Source: JAQUCI01 sp034932685 (GTDB taxonomy: Bacteria > Bacillota_I > Bacilli_A > Erysipelotrichales > Erysipelotrichaceae). From it: a stretch of DNA of 64,000 nucleotides. A model generated the notes under the pieces. It saw nothing but the letters and a program-made list of their open reading frames with translations. It ran no database searches and was not told where the DNA came from. Below are positions 35,211 to 44,373 of the stretch, in pieces. Location: the NCBI GenBank assembly GCA_034932685.1, contig JAYFOM010000015.1, positions 1 to 64,000 of the forward strand, given 5' to 3'. Both the position numbers and the translations under genes were made by a program. The stretch's first letter is position 1. The number at the start of each line of letters is the position of its first letter.

Positions 35211-35794
35211 ATTTTATCCTTTGCAAGCAGGTATGGTAATAACTGCTTCATTGCCTTACCACGGTGACTAATTTCGTTTTTGACTTCCGGTTTTAACTCT
35301 GCAGCGGTTTTTTGATACTCTTCAAGATAAAAAATCGGATCATATCCAAAACCATTTAATCCTTTAGCTTGATACGCAATTGTACCCCAAAATTCGCCAA
35401 TAAATACTTTCTCTTCATTATCATCTACTAATGCAATAGCACATATAAAACAGGCTCTACGGTCATCTTTATTCTTTAATTGCTCTATTATCAGCTTGTT
35501 TTTTTCTTTATATGGTGTATTTACCCCTAAGTAGCGAGCTGAGTATATCCCTGGTTGATTGTTTAAAGCAATTATCTCAAGACCTGAATCATCAGCGATG
35601 ACTCTCATTTTAACTTGATTGTATAGCGCTTTGGCTTTAATAAGGGCATTTTGAGCAAAGGTGGTTCCTGTTTCTTCAACTTCCTCAAAATCAAAGTCAG
35701 CTAAGCTCTTAACAGTATACCCATACGGCTGTAACATTTGACGATACTCATCTACTTTATGTGCATTTGCGGTAGCGATCAAGATTTCTTTCAT
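35207..35794 (-). CDS. rdgB: XTP/dITP pyrophosphatase (RdgB/HAM1)
   Basis: A 195-aa house-cleaning enzyme removing non-canonical purine triphosphates. Motifs: ILIATANAHKVDEYRQ at the N-terminus, VIADDSGLEI, PGIYSARY, GFGYDPIF and EISHRGKAM near the end. Length standard. It is in a chain of four-base overlaps between the radical SAM gene and DUF1461. Confidence 0.95.
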   Translation of the reverse strand: MKEILIATANAHKVDEYRQMLQPYGYTVKSLADFDFEEVEETGTTFAQNALIKAKALYNQVKMRVIADDSGLEIIALNNQPGIYSARYLGVNTPYKEKNKLIIEQLKNKDDRRACFICAIALVDDNEEKVFIGEFWGTIAYQAKGLNGFGYDPIFYLEEYQKTAAELKPEVKNEISHRGKAMKQLLPYLLAKDKI

Positions 35795-37434
35795 ATTAAC
35801 ATACTAACCTTTCCATTGGTGCTGTTGATAAGATAACAAACTGATGGTCCCTGCTGATCATTATATAAAACTAATTGATACATGTGGTTATTTTGGTATA
35901 TGATCGGCGTTATCATAGAGTAATTATACAATGTTTGTTCATCAATGATCATTTGATCAAGTACTATTTTTTCAATATCCTTATATCTTTTGTCTGTATA
36001 AAAAAGTCTTGTAGGTCTTTGTTTGGTATAACGATAGTAATCAAATAGTAGTAGTCCCTTAATTAATTCTTCATCATAGATTGTCTTTAAACTATCAAAC
36101 AATTTAAGAAACAACTCTTTATTTTGATATGGTTTCTTAAGCTGTGAAACAACTTCACCTAATAGTGCCATTAACTCAAATGGTGAAATATTATGATAAC
36201 TAACTAGTTCAATAACTGTATGCCTTAATTTGTGATTGTTATAAAGTTTCTCTGTTGCCAGATCAACAAGCATAATTTTTTGTAAGTCATCATTGTTTAA
36301 CCACGCTGTTGATTTGATCAAATATGGCGCTTTATCATCATACAGCATTTGATATTGTTTCGCTTTAACTTTTAATGGAGTTCCCTTTAATAGTTTAAGT
36401 ATACCCACTTGAATTTCTTGAGTAAAAAGAAAGAACAATTGATCATATGATTCTTTAAATGAACTAATATCTTCATAAGGCAAACCAGCAATAAGATCAG
36501 CGTGGACATATAAACCTGAATTAGCAATCATGCTGATAACTCGCTTTAATCGTTCAATATTACTTTGACGCTTAATAGCCATTAGTGTTTCAGTATTAAA
36601 TGACTGCACTCCGATTTCAAAACGAAAACGTGATTTTTCAATATCATGGCATATATAACTTAACATTGATTCACTTATTGTATCAGCGACAAGTTCAAGA
36701 TGATAATTACTTTTGTTATCCAGTTCATTAAGCTTTGATAATAAGGTTATTGCTCTATTCTCATTGACGTTGAAGGTTCGATCAAGAAACTTCACTTGTC
36801 TTATTTGGTATTTGTTAAGTTCAAGCAGTACTTTATCAACATAGTCAAGTGAAAAAAAGCGGACATGATTATCTATACTACTAAGACAATATTGACATCG
36901 ATAAGGACAACCTCTACTGGTTTCAAGATACAGATAGCGCTCATTAATTGTTGGTAAATCAAATGCTAAGTAATATGGTGATTCGAACTTTTCAAGCCAC
37001 ACAAGATCAACAACTGCTTGTTTTGGACTAAATTCTTTAATAGTTTTAATAGATTCAGTTGTATTGCCTAATAGATATTCCCAGAAAACCCTCTCACCCT
37101 CACCAACCACAATCGCTTCAATTGCGTGATCAAACCATTCATCATTATCAAAACTAACTTCCGGTCCTCCTAATATCACTCTGATATTGGGATTTACAGT
37201 CTTGATATGATCAATTAGTATCTTCGTTTTTTCACTGTTCCATATATAGACACTGATTCCAACAACATCATACTTTTCTAATGTCATTGCTTCAATAACG
37301 TTAACTAAATCATCATTAATGGTAAACTCTTTGATCTCAACATCAAAATGATCAGGTCTTGTAACATAAAGCCAGCGTAAGGCTAGATTTTTATGGATAT
37401 ATTTCGCATTTAAAGTAGTTAGTAATATTTTCAT
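35791..37434 (-). CDS. B12-binding-domain radical SAM protein (DUF4080 type)
   Basis: A 547-aa protein. Residues 1-130 form a Rossmann-like B12-binding domain (VVGISVYIWNSE, RVILGGPEVS). The radical SAM core follows with ETSRGCPYRCQYCLS, whose three cysteines bind the [4Fe-4S] cluster, and RFEIGVQSFN. The C-terminal 180 residues fit the DUF4080 extension. The B12 histidine motif DxHxxG is not obvious, so cobalamin binding is unsure. The reaction is unknown. First gene of the five-gene overlapping chain. Confidence 0.88.
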   Translation of the reverse strand: MKILLTTLNAKYIHKNLALRWLYVTRPDHFDVEIKEFTINDDLVNVIEAMTLEKYDVVGISVYIWNSEKTKILIDHIKTVNPNIRVILGGPEVSFDNDEWFDHAIEAIVVGEGERVFWEYLLGNTTESIKTIKEFSPKQAVVDLVWLEKFESPYYLAFDLPTINERYLYLETSRGCPYRCQYCLSSIDNHVRFFSLDYVDKVLLELNKYQIRQVKFLDRTFNVNENRAITLLSKLNELDNKSNYHLELVADTISESMLSYICHDIEKSRFRFEIGVQSFNTETLMAIKRQSNIERLKRVISMIANSGLYVHADLIAGLPYEDISSFKESYDQLFFLFTQEIQVGILKLLKGTPLKVKAKQYQMLYDDKAPYLIKSTAWLNNDDLQKIMLVDLATEKLYNNHKLRHTVIELVSYHNISPFELMALLGEVVSQLKKPYQNKELFLKLFDSLKTIYDEELIKGLLLFDYYRYTKQRPTRLFYTDKRYKDIEKIVLDQMIIDEQTLYNYSMITPIIYQNNHMYQLVLYNDQQGPSVCYLINSTNGKVSMLI

Positions 37435-37476
37435 GTATTAATTCTATCACATTAAGCTAAAGCTCAAACATAGAAA

Positions 37477-37500
37477 AAAGCACTATTTCTTTAGTGCTTT
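37477..37500 (-). terminator. Terminator after rplT
   Basis: A perfect 9-bp stem AAAGCACTA / TAGTGCTTT with a six-base loop, followed by TTTTC on the minus strand. It overlaps the rplT TAG stop and ends the infC-rpmI-rplT operon. Confidence 0.85.
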
Positions 37501-37842
37501 CTTGGCGTTTTTACAAATGGCGCTGAAGGCTTTTGGATCATGGATCGCTATTTCTGATAACATCTTGCGATTCATTTCAATACCTGCTAGCTTTAAACCA
37601 AACATTAACTGTGAATAACTAAGCTCGTTCATTCTGGCTGCCGCATTGATACGAGCAATCCATAATTTACGCATCTCTCTTTTCAGACGTTTACGATCAA
37701 TATATGAATAACGTAATGAGCGCATTACCTGCTCATTAGCGGTTCTATAAATCGTATGTTTACTGCCGAAATAACCTTTCGCCAGCTTTAAAACTTTTTT
37801 TCTGCGTGCACGTGATGCAACGCTATTTTTTACTCTTGGCAT
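37483..37842 (-). CDS. rplT: 50S ribosomal protein L20
   Basis: A 119-aa basic protein with the L20 pattern: MPRVKNSVASRARRKKVLKL, GYFGSKHTIYRTANEQVM and LMFGLKLAGIEMNRKML. It is essential early in 50S assembly and in Firmicutes represses its own operon by binding the infC leader. Last in infC-rpmI-rplT. Confidence 0.97.
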   Translation of the reverse strand: MPRVKNSVASRARRKKVLKLAKGYFGSKHTIYRTANEQVMRSLRYSYIDRKRLKREMRKLWIARINAAARMNELSYSQLMFGLKLAGIEMNRKMLSEIAIHDPKAFSAICKNAKKALKK

Positions 37843-37856
37843 TTATACTTTCCTCC

Positions 37857-38051
37857 CTATCGTTGAATCAACAGTTTGATCCGCTTGAAATCACTGCTAC
37901 TGATCAATCCTGATTTTCTCAATTTACGTTTTTGTTTTTGGGTCTTATAGGGAGCGCGGTGTGATGTATAAGCGTGACTTCTTTTTAATTTGCCACTTCC
38001 TGTAACTTTGACTCTTTTAGCCATCGCTCTTTTTGTCTTCATCTTTGGCAT
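37857..38051 (-). CDS. rpmI: 50S ribosomal protein L35
   Basis: A 64-aa protein starting MPKMKTKRAMAKR, the usual L35 opening, with HAYTSHRAPYKTQKQKRKLR. GGAGGAAACAGT precedes this ATG; a longer frame reading into infC is not coding. It sits between infC and rplT as nearly everywhere. Confidence 0.97.
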   Translation of the reverse strand: MPKMKTKRAMAKRVKVTGSGKLKRSHAYTSHRAPYKTQKQKRKLRKSGLISSSDFKRIKLLIQR

Positions 38052-38070
38052 ATACTGTTTCCTCCTGAAT

Positions 38071-38598
38071 TTATTTCTTCTTTGGTGAGATAACAACTGA
38101 CATGGTATTACCTTCAAGTTTAGGCGGTTTCTCAACTGATGATATATCGCTTAACTTTTCAATAAAGCTATTCATTACTTTACGTCCGACTTCAAGTCTA
38201 GTGATTAAACGCCCTCTAAAGCGCATATCAGCTTTAACCTTAAGTCCGTCATCTAACCAACCACGAGCTTGTTTCAATTTTGTCTCAAAATCGTGGACAT
38301 CGATAACTGGTGATAAACGCAATGGTTTAACTTCGGTTACATGTTGATGACGCTTAGCCTCTTTGGTCTTTTTTTGTTGTTCAAAACGATAACGACCATA
38401 GTCAAGGATTTTACATACCGGCGGGGTTGCGGCTGGTGCGACACAGAAAAGATCAAGATCATATTCATAAGCTTTCGCTAATGCTTCTCGACGCATTAGG
38501 ATGCCTAACTGTTCACCTTCCGGTCCAATGACTAAAACCTCTTTAAATCGGATATTCTCATTGACTAGTTCTTCTGTTACGTTTCTTTTGTTACTAAT
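38071..38598 (-). CDS. infC: Translation initiation factor IF-3, AUU start codon
   Basis: A 175-aa factor that keeps ribosomal subunits apart and checks the start codon. Motifs: NENIRFKEVLVIGPEGEQLG, CKILDYGRYRFEQQKK and MRFRGRLITRLEVG. I start at ATT (38598): GGAGG at 38611-38607 lies eight bases before it, while the GTG three codons upstream overlaps the Shine-Dalgarno itself, and no ATG is available. A rare AUU start lets IF-3 discriminate against its own mRNA, as known in E. coli. A leader RNA lies upstream. Confidence 0.95.
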   Translation of the reverse strand: MSNKRNVTEELVNENIRFKEVLVIGPEGEQLGILMRREALAKAYEYDLDLFCVAPAATPPVCKILDYGRYRFEQQKKTKEAKRHQHVTEVKPLRLSPVIDVHDFETKLKQARGWLDDGLKVKADMRFRGRLITRLEVGRKVMNSFIEKLSDISSVEKPPKLEGNTMSVVISPKKK

Positions 38599-38619
38599 AT
38601 TATCCACCTCCGTTTGATA

Positions 38620-38752
38620 AATAAAAAGCGAGTGCAGTACACTCGCATAAATAACATCATTGTGTTATAGCCTTTACCCATGTCCTAAGGTCATCGGGTG
38701 AGAAGAGTGCTTCTGCTTTCTACTATTAATTATCGCTTTACAATGATAGCAC
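38620..38752 (-). promoter_or_regulatory. L20-type leader of the infC-rpmI-rplT operon
   Basis: The minus-strand leader has CTTCTCACCCGATGACC with a pairing partner, in the style of the Firmicute L20 leader. It ends in a terminator, GCGAGTG-TACTG-CACTCGC (38646-38628) followed by TTTTTATTT, before the infC Shine-Dalgarno. L20 binding is expected to promote termination. The class is assigned from position and pattern, not from a covariance search. Confidence 0.8.
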
Positions 38753-38754
38753 CA

Positions 38755-39327
38755 TTACTTTAAACTGTCAAACATTTGCTTTTCACCTTTATATTTAAAG
38801 CAATCTGGTTGATGTGAATTGATTAAGCCAACTGCTTGTAAATACGCAAACAAAGTAACTGAACCCAAAAACTTAAATCCTCTTTGTTTTAGATCATGAG
38901 CTAGATGATCTGAAATCTCATTTTTAGTTAAGTATAGATCTTTGGGAAATATTACTTCATTATCAACAAAAGACCAAAGATAATCACTAAATGATCCTAG
39001 CTCATTTTTGAGTTTGATAAAAGCATTCGCATTAGCGATCGTTGCTAATATCTTGGCTTTGTTACGAACAATTCCTTCATCGTTCATTAATGCATTAATC
39101 TTAACTTCATCATATCCACTGATCCTTGTTGGATCAAAACCATCAAAAGCTTGATAAAAATTACTTCTCTTCTTCAAAATGATATACCACGATAAACCAC
39201 TATGAAACATTTCAAGAATTAACATCGCAAATAACTGACCATCATCATAAACTGGCACACCCCACTCATGGTCATGATAATCTTGATATAGTTTATCTGC
39301 ATTTATTACCCAATCACATCTATTCAT
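38755..39327 (-). CDS. tag: DNA-3-methyladenine glycosylase I
   Basis: A 190-aa base-excision enzyme. The zinc ligands of Tag are visible: Cys4 in MNRCDW, a His in YHDHEWG, and His and Cys in HQPDCF at the C-terminus. The GVPVYDDGQLFAMLILE and GFKFLGSVTLFAYLQAVG blocks are typical. I start at MNRCDW, which overlaps xerC by eight bases; a longer frame adds 12 residues not seen in the family. It takes the place that hslV-hslU-codY have after xerC in Bacillus. Confidence 0.93.
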   Translation of the reverse strand: MNRCDWVINADKLYQDYHDHEWGVPVYDDGQLFAMLILEMFHSGLSWYIILKKRSNFYQAFDGFDPTRISGYDEVKINALMNDEGIVRNKAKILATIANANAFIKLKNELGSFSDYLWSFVDNEVIFPKDLYLTKNEISDHLAHDLKQRGFKFLGSVTLFAYLQAVGLINSHQPDCFKYKGEKQMFDSLK

Positions 39328-40240
39328 GATCAATAATCCTAGCTCTTGGGTGAGCTTGATCATAAGTACGTCTTAATCGATCAGCACTCACATGCGTATA
39401 GATTTGTGTCGTTGATAGATTTTGATGACCTAATAGTTCTTGTACCATTCTAAGATCTGCGCCATTATCCAACAAATGTGTCGCAAATGAATGTCTAAAC
39501 ATATGAGGATGAATATTATAATTAAGTCCAGCAACTTGTGCTTGTTTATTTAGAATATACTGAACTCCTCTAGCACTTAATTGATCCCCATCCTTATTTA
39601 CAAATAGATAGTTATGTTTTTTAGCGTTTAAAAGTGATATACGTTCTTGATCAATATATGTTTTTAAATATAAACTTACTTCCTCATAAAACGGAACAAT
39701 TCTTTCCTTACTACCCTTACCAACTACATGGGTTATCATTTCGAAATAATCGATATCTTCAAGTCGAAGTGTGATAACTTCACTAACCCTTAGACCACAA
39801 GCATACATCAACTCCATCAAAGCTTTATTACGCTTACCAAATGGTAGATCTGTATCAATCGATTCAAGTAAGTTCGCCATTTCTTCATAGTATAAAAACT
39901 CTGGTAATTTACGACTGGTCTTTATCGTTTGAATTCTCATAAAGGGATTATCTTCAAAATCATAAAATTCTATCAAAAACCGGTAAAAAGAACGAAGTGA
40001 TGATAAATGACGTGCAACTGTTTTGTTGTTGCGAGGTTTGTTTGTTTTTTGATTTGTACGCAAATCACGTAAATAATTAGCGACAACCACACGATCGACT
40101 AACTTTAGATCATTGATCGCCTCTGCTTGTAGAAAAAGTAAAAAGCGCTCGATATCATTTTGATAACTAATGAGCGTGTTTATTGATCCCGTGTTTTTAG
40201 TGTTTTGATATTTTATAAAATCCTCTAAATATTTTTCCAT
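39320..40240 (-). CDS. xerC: Tyrosine recombinase XerC
   Basis: A 306-aa site-specific recombinase resolving chromosome dimers at dif. N-terminal SAM-like core-binding domain (about 1-90), then the catalytic domain: Arg in YACGLRVSEVI, HxxR in HPHMFRHSFATHLL, His in LLGHQNLST and the nucleophile Tyr in QIYTHV. The trmFO-xerC order is as in Bacillus codV, which favours XerC over XerD or an integrase. It overlaps trmFO by 16 bases. Confidence 0.92.
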   Translation of the reverse strand: MEKYLEDFIKYQNTKNTGSINTLISYQNDIERFLLFLQAEAINDLKLVDRVVVANYLRDLRTNQKTNKPRNNKTVARHLSSLRSFYRFLIEFYDFEDNPFMRIQTIKTSRKLPEFLYYEEMANLLESIDTDLPFGKRNKALMELMYACGLRVSEVITLRLEDIDYFEMITHVVGKGSKERIVPFYEEVSLYLKTYIDQERISLLNAKKHNYLFVNKDGDQLSARGVQYILNKQAQVAGLNYNIHPHMFRHSFATHLLDNGADLRMVQELLGHQNLSTTQIYTHVSADRLRRTYDQAHPRARIIDHE

Positions 40241-41523
40241 CTTTCGCTATATGGTTTAATAATGCTTAAAGCTTGATTGCCGTAAGCTTCCTTTCGTGAT
40301 CTTTTATCAGTTTCGATATTCAAACGCATGATACCAAAATTTGCATTCATAGGTTGAAAATTCTTTGGATCAGCATTTGTGATATAGTTTGCCATTGCAC
40401 CAATCATTGTAGTATTTGGTAGATCCATTAATGGTTGATCATTTAAAAATAGAGCCATATTTATCCCAGCTAACAAGCCACTAGCTGCACTTTCAATATA
40501 ACCTTCAACACCAGTTATCTGACCTGCAAAGAATAAATCTTTTCGCTCTTTTGTTTGATAGGTGTTATTAAGAATTTTAGGGGAATTTAAATAAGTATTG
40601 CGATGCATTACACCAAGACGAGCAAACTCAGCTTGATGCAGTCCTGGTATCATTTTAAACACTCGTTGTTGTTCACCATAAGTAAGATGAGTTTGAAAAC
40701 CAACCATATTATAAAGACTAGCAATCGCATTATCTTGACGTAATTGTACAACAGCATACGGTTTTTTATCAGACTCACTTAATCCAACTGGTTTTAATGG
40801 ACCAAAGAGCATCGTTTTTATACCTCTTTTTGCCATCTCCTCTATCGGCATGCAACCTTCAAAGAAAACTTCCTTTTCAAACTCTTTAAGTTTTATTGTT
40901 TGCGCATTAATAAGTTCATGATAAAACGCAAAAAATGTTTCTTTGTCCATAGGTAGATTTATGTAGTCATCACCACCCTTGTCATATCTTGATTTATAAT
41001 AAGCAATTGAAAAATCAATTGAATCCTTAATAATGATAGGAGCGACTGCATCGTAAAAATATAAAAAATCACTCTTTACAAAAGTTGCGATACCCTTAGC
41101 TAATTTATCACTTGTAAGTGGACCACTAGCTACAATCAATGGCCCATCTATCAGTTTGGTTGCTTCTTGATTTATCACATTGATCAAAGGATGATTTTTA
41201 ATAACTTCGGTTATCCTTTGTGCAAACCCTTCGCGATCAACAGCTAAAGCACTACCAGATGGAATTGCAGTTTCATCTGCTATCTTCATGATCAATGAAT
41301 CAAAATGGCGCATTTCTTCTTTTAAAACTCCAACCGCATTTAATAAAGAATTGCTCCTAAAAGAGTTAGAGCACACAAGTTCAGCAAATAGATCAGTTTG
41401 ATGAGCAAGCGTTTGCTTTATTGGTCGCATTTCAATCAAATCAACAGTGATACCTTTTTTAACCAACTGCCACGCTGCTTCACATCCCGCTAAACCAGCA
41501 CCAATGATCGTTACTTTCTTCAC
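40225..41523 (-). CDS. trmFO: tRNA (m5U54) methyltransferase TrmFO
   Basis: A 432-aa FAD- and folate-dependent enzyme making ribothymidine in the T loop. Dinucleotide motif VTIIGAGLAGCEAAWQL at the N-terminus; further ELVCSNSFRSN, the catalytic region GCMPIEEMAKRG, and GQITGVEGYIESAASG. Length standard for the Gid family. It overlaps topA by four bases and xerC by 16. Confidence 0.96.
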   Translation of the reverse strand: MKKVTIIGAGLAGCEAAWQLVKKGITVDLIEMRPIKQTLAHQTDLFAELVCSNSFRSNSLLNAVGVLKEEMRHFDSLIMKIADETAIPSGSALAVDREGFAQRITEVIKNHPLINVINQEATKLIDGPLIVASGPLTSDKLAKGIATFVKSDFLYFYDAVAPIIIKDSIDFSIAYYKSRYDKGGDDYINLPMDKETFFAFYHELINAQTIKLKEFEKEVFFEGCMPIEEMAKRGIKTMLFGPLKPVGLSESDKKPYAVVQLRQDNAIASLYNMVGFQTHLTYGEQQRVFKMIPGLHQAEFARLGVMHRNTYLNSPKILNNTYQTKERKDLFFAGQITGVEGYIESAASGLLAGINMALFLNDQPLMDLPNTTMIGAMANYITNADPKNFQPMNANFGIMRLNIETDKRSRKEAYGNQALSIIKPYSERWKNI

Positions 41524-43538
41524 TTATTTTTACCTTTGCGAACCGTTTTCTTGCTATTTTCATCTTGTTGGATATATCGACACTTGGGAAAAGCACTACA
41601 CCCAACAAAATAGGTATTATAGCGGCTTTTACGTTTTACCAATTCACTACCACATTGTGGACATTTGATTCCTAATAATTCAGGTGCTTCTTTTGGCTTA
41701 TCCGATGCCATCTTACGGGTATATTTACAAGTTGGAAAATTACCGCATGAAATGAACTTACCAAAACGTCCTAAACGATAGACTAAATCGCCACCACAAT
41801 CAGGACAAGTCTCACCAACTTTTTCAGCTTCCTTTTTTTCCATCTTCTCGTATGCATTATTCACTAATGGAATAAAACAATCATAAAACGCCCTTAATAC
41901 TTCAACATTAATTTGTTTGCCTTCAGCGATCAAATCTAAATCATTTTCCATATTAGCGGTATATTTGACATTTATGATGTTGCTAAAAAATTCACTTAGT
42001 TTTTCATCAGTCAGAAATCCTTGCTCTGTTGGAATAAAAACCTTTGTTTTTGATCCCTCACTACTTTTGGTCAAATCAACATACTTGCGGTCAATGATCG
42101 TATCAATGATAAAAGCGTAAGTACTTGGTCTACCAATACCCAATTCTTCTAAACTTTTGATCAATCTAGCTTCGCTATATCTTAGTGGTGGTTCTGTGAA
42201 GTGTTGCTTACCATATACTTTGTCAATTGGCATTACTTCTTCATTCTCAACAAAAACAGGTATAATTTCGTTTTTACTAGTTTCATAATCACCATATATT
42301 TTTAAATAACCATCAAATATCATTACACTTCCGTTGGCGTTGAACTCGTATTCATGTTGTTTTAAGATAACATTTAGTGTTTCAAACTTAGCAGGAGCCA
42401 TTAACGCCGCGAGCGCTCTTGAATAAATAAGCTTATAAAGACGATATTGATCATTAGTCAAAGATGCTTTGATTTTTTCAGGGTCATTATTTATATTAGT
42501 AGGTCTAATTGCTTCATGAGCATCTTGTGAGTTACTATCGTTTTTACTCTTATAGAAACCTAAGTATTCCTTACCATGATCAGCGACAATTTTAGCTTGT
42601 GCTGACTTAATAAAGGTATCACTCATACGAGTTGAGTCGGTACGCATATATGTGATCAAACCTTGTAACTCACCATTTATTTCAATACCTTCATACAAAC
42701 GTTGCGCATTAACCATTGTTTTTTTCGCAGAGAAATTCAGTTTTGTTGAAGCCTCTTGTTGCAAAGTTGATGTTATAAATGGTAACTTAGCAAGTCTTTG
42801 CGCAGTACGTTTCTTAACCGATGATACAACAAACGCTTTATCACAACGATCGATTATAGTTTGAGCAGCCTCGCTATTGGCTACTTCAGCCTTCTTACCA
42901 TTGATTTTTGTTAAATCAGCGGTAACTTTTATTTCATCACGCTTAAAATCCGCATGAACACTCCAATATTCTTCACTTATAAATGCTTGGATTTCTTTTT
43001 CTTTTTCACAAATCAGTTTTAATGCTACTGACTGTACACGTCCAGCTGATTTGCTTTTAATCTTTGATTTTAATAGTGACGACAACTTAAATCCAATAAT
43101 GCGATCAAGTATTCTTCTTGTTTCTTGTGATCGCACTAAATCCATATCTACACTTCGTGGATTATCAAATGCAGCGATAACTGCATCTTTTGTTATTTCG
43201 TTAAAAATAACCCTGTTCATATCATTGATATCAAGGTTTAATTCTTCTGCTAAATGCCACGAAATAGCTTCCCCTTCACGATCAGGGTCGGTAGCTAAAT
43301 AAACTTTATCTGCTTTTTTTGCTTTTTGTTTAAGCTGCTTTACTACGTCTTTTTTTTCTGAATTGATCACATATGTAGCTTTAAAGTCATTATCAACATC
43401 AACGCCTAAAGCGCCTTTACCTTTTTTAGCTAAATCTCTTATATGTCCTTTACTTGATACGACTTCATAGCCATCACCAAGATACTTTTCAATTGTTTTT
43501 GATTTTGATGGAGATTCCACTATTACCAGTTTATGCAT
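41520..43538 (-). CDS. topA: DNA topoisomerase I
   Basis: A 672-aa type IA topoisomerase relaxing negative supercoils. The Toprim domain opens KLVIVESPSKSKTIEKYLG and holds DPDREGEAISWHL. The active-site Tyr is in LITYMRTDSTR. Two C4 zinc ribbons end the protein: CPDCGGDLVYRLG...CGNFPTC and CPQCGSELV...CSAFPKC. The order dprA-topA-trmFO-xerC matches Bacillus. Confidence 0.97.
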   Translation of the reverse strand: MHKLVIVESPSKSKTIEKYLGDGYEVVSSKGHIRDLAKKGKGALGVDVDNDFKATYVINSEKKDVVKQLKQKAKKADKVYLATDPDREGEAISWHLAEELNLDINDMNRVIFNEITKDAVIAAFDNPRSVDMDLVRSQETRRILDRIIGFKLSSLLKSKIKSKSAGRVQSVALKLICEKEKEIQAFISEEYWSVHADFKRDEIKVTADLTKINGKKAEVANSEAAQTIIDRCDKAFVVSSVKKRTAQRLAKLPFITSTLQQEASTKLNFSAKKTMVNAQRLYEGIEINGELQGLITYMRTDSTRMSDTFIKSAQAKIVADHGKEYLGFYKSKNDSNSQDAHEAIRPTNINNDPEKIKASLTNDQYRLYKLIYSRALAALMAPAKFETLNVILKQHEYEFNANGSVMIFDGYLKIYGDYETSKNEIIPVFVENEEVMPIDKVYGKQHFTEPPLRYSEARLIKSLEELGIGRPSTYAFIIDTIIDRKYVDLTKSSEGSKTKVFIPTEQGFLTDEKLSEFFSNIINVKYTANMENDLDLIAEGKQINVEVLRAFYDCFIPLVNNAYEKMEKKEAEKVGETCPDCGGDLVYRLGRFGKFISCGNFPTCKYTRKMASDKPKEAPELLGIKCPQCGSELVKRKSRYNTYFVGCSAFPKCRYIQQDENSKKTVRKGKNK

Positions 43539-43598
43539 ATTTATACCTCTTGTTCTATATATTAATAAATAATTTTATGTGATTTGTCAAATAGAGTA

Positions 43599-44330
43599 TT
43601 AAATATTATTCAAATCATCAATACATGTTATCACATTTGCCCCCTGTTTGATAAGATAATTACATCCACTTTCGATATCGCATAATGGATGTGGCACAAC
43701 ATATATATCTCGATTCAATTCAAGTGCTTCATTTACTGTTAACATTGTACCACTTCGCATACCCGCTTGTGTTACGATCAAACATTGTCCTAATGCGGCT
43801 ATCAATCGATTGCGAAAAGGAAAATATTGTTTTAATGGCGCTGTCATACCGGGATATTCACTAATTAGTAATTGTTCATCATACATTTGGTAATAAAGAT
43901 TTGTATTACTCAAAGGATAGATACGATCAATACCACAACCAAGCACACCTATTGAACTACCAATATGATTAGCAGTCACATGAGCAATACAATCAATACC
44001 CTTAGCCATGCCACTAACTATTACATACTCAGATGCTAGTTTTGAAACTATTTTCTCAGTGATCGCTTTACCGTAATCATTAGTTAAACGTGAACCGACA
44101 ATAGCGATTTTTTTATATTTTAGAAGTTTGACATTACCACGATAAAACACAACATAAGGAGGATCTTTAAGTTCGTTGAATTCAAGAGGATACTCTTGAT
44201 CCAAACATGTAAAATATGCTTGATCGTATTTCACCTTTTCAAATAACTCATTTTTAGTTATTGCCTGTTTGATCTTGTTATAATTACCGTTATATTTTAA
44301 AGCATAGGCTAATAACTGCATTCTATCCAT
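43599..44330 (-). CDS. dprA: DNA-processing protein DprA, short form
   Basis: A 243-aa protein whose Rossmann core is complete: KIAIVGSRLTNDYG, VIVSGMAKGIDCIAH, GVLGCGIDRIYP, ISEYPG and FPFRNRLIAALGQ. DprA loads RecA on incoming single-stranded DNA. It lacks the C-terminal winged-helix domain and has only a short N-terminal region, so it is shorter than Bacillus Smf (about 297 aa). I start at MDRMQLL, after GGGTGA; an ATG four codons upstream has no site. Confidence 0.93.
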   Translation of the reverse strand: MDRMQLLAYALKYNGNYNKIKQAITKNELFEKVKYDQAYFTCLDQEYPLEFNELKDPPYVVFYRGNVKLLKYKKIAIVGSRLTNDYGKAITEKIVSKLASEYVIVSGMAKGIDCIAHVTANHIGSSIGVLGCGIDRIYPLSNTNLYYQMYDEQLLISEYPGMTAPLKQYFPFRNRLIAALGQCLIVTQAGMRSGTMLTVNEALELNRDIYVVPHPLCDIESGCNYLIKQGANVITCIDDLNNI

Positions 44331-44373
44331 TTTATCACCCATATAATATAAACAAAAAAAAGAATAAGACCTA

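Noticed and set aside
38052..38135. N-terminal extension of rpmI
   Set aside because: It overlaps the infC stop region, has no homology to L35 and ignores the GGAGG placed before MPKMKTK.
39320..40240. Tyrosine recombinase as the integrase of a mobile element
   Set aside because: Its position after trmFO and its length match chromosomal XerC (CodV); no att repeats, excisionase or cargo genes are seen.
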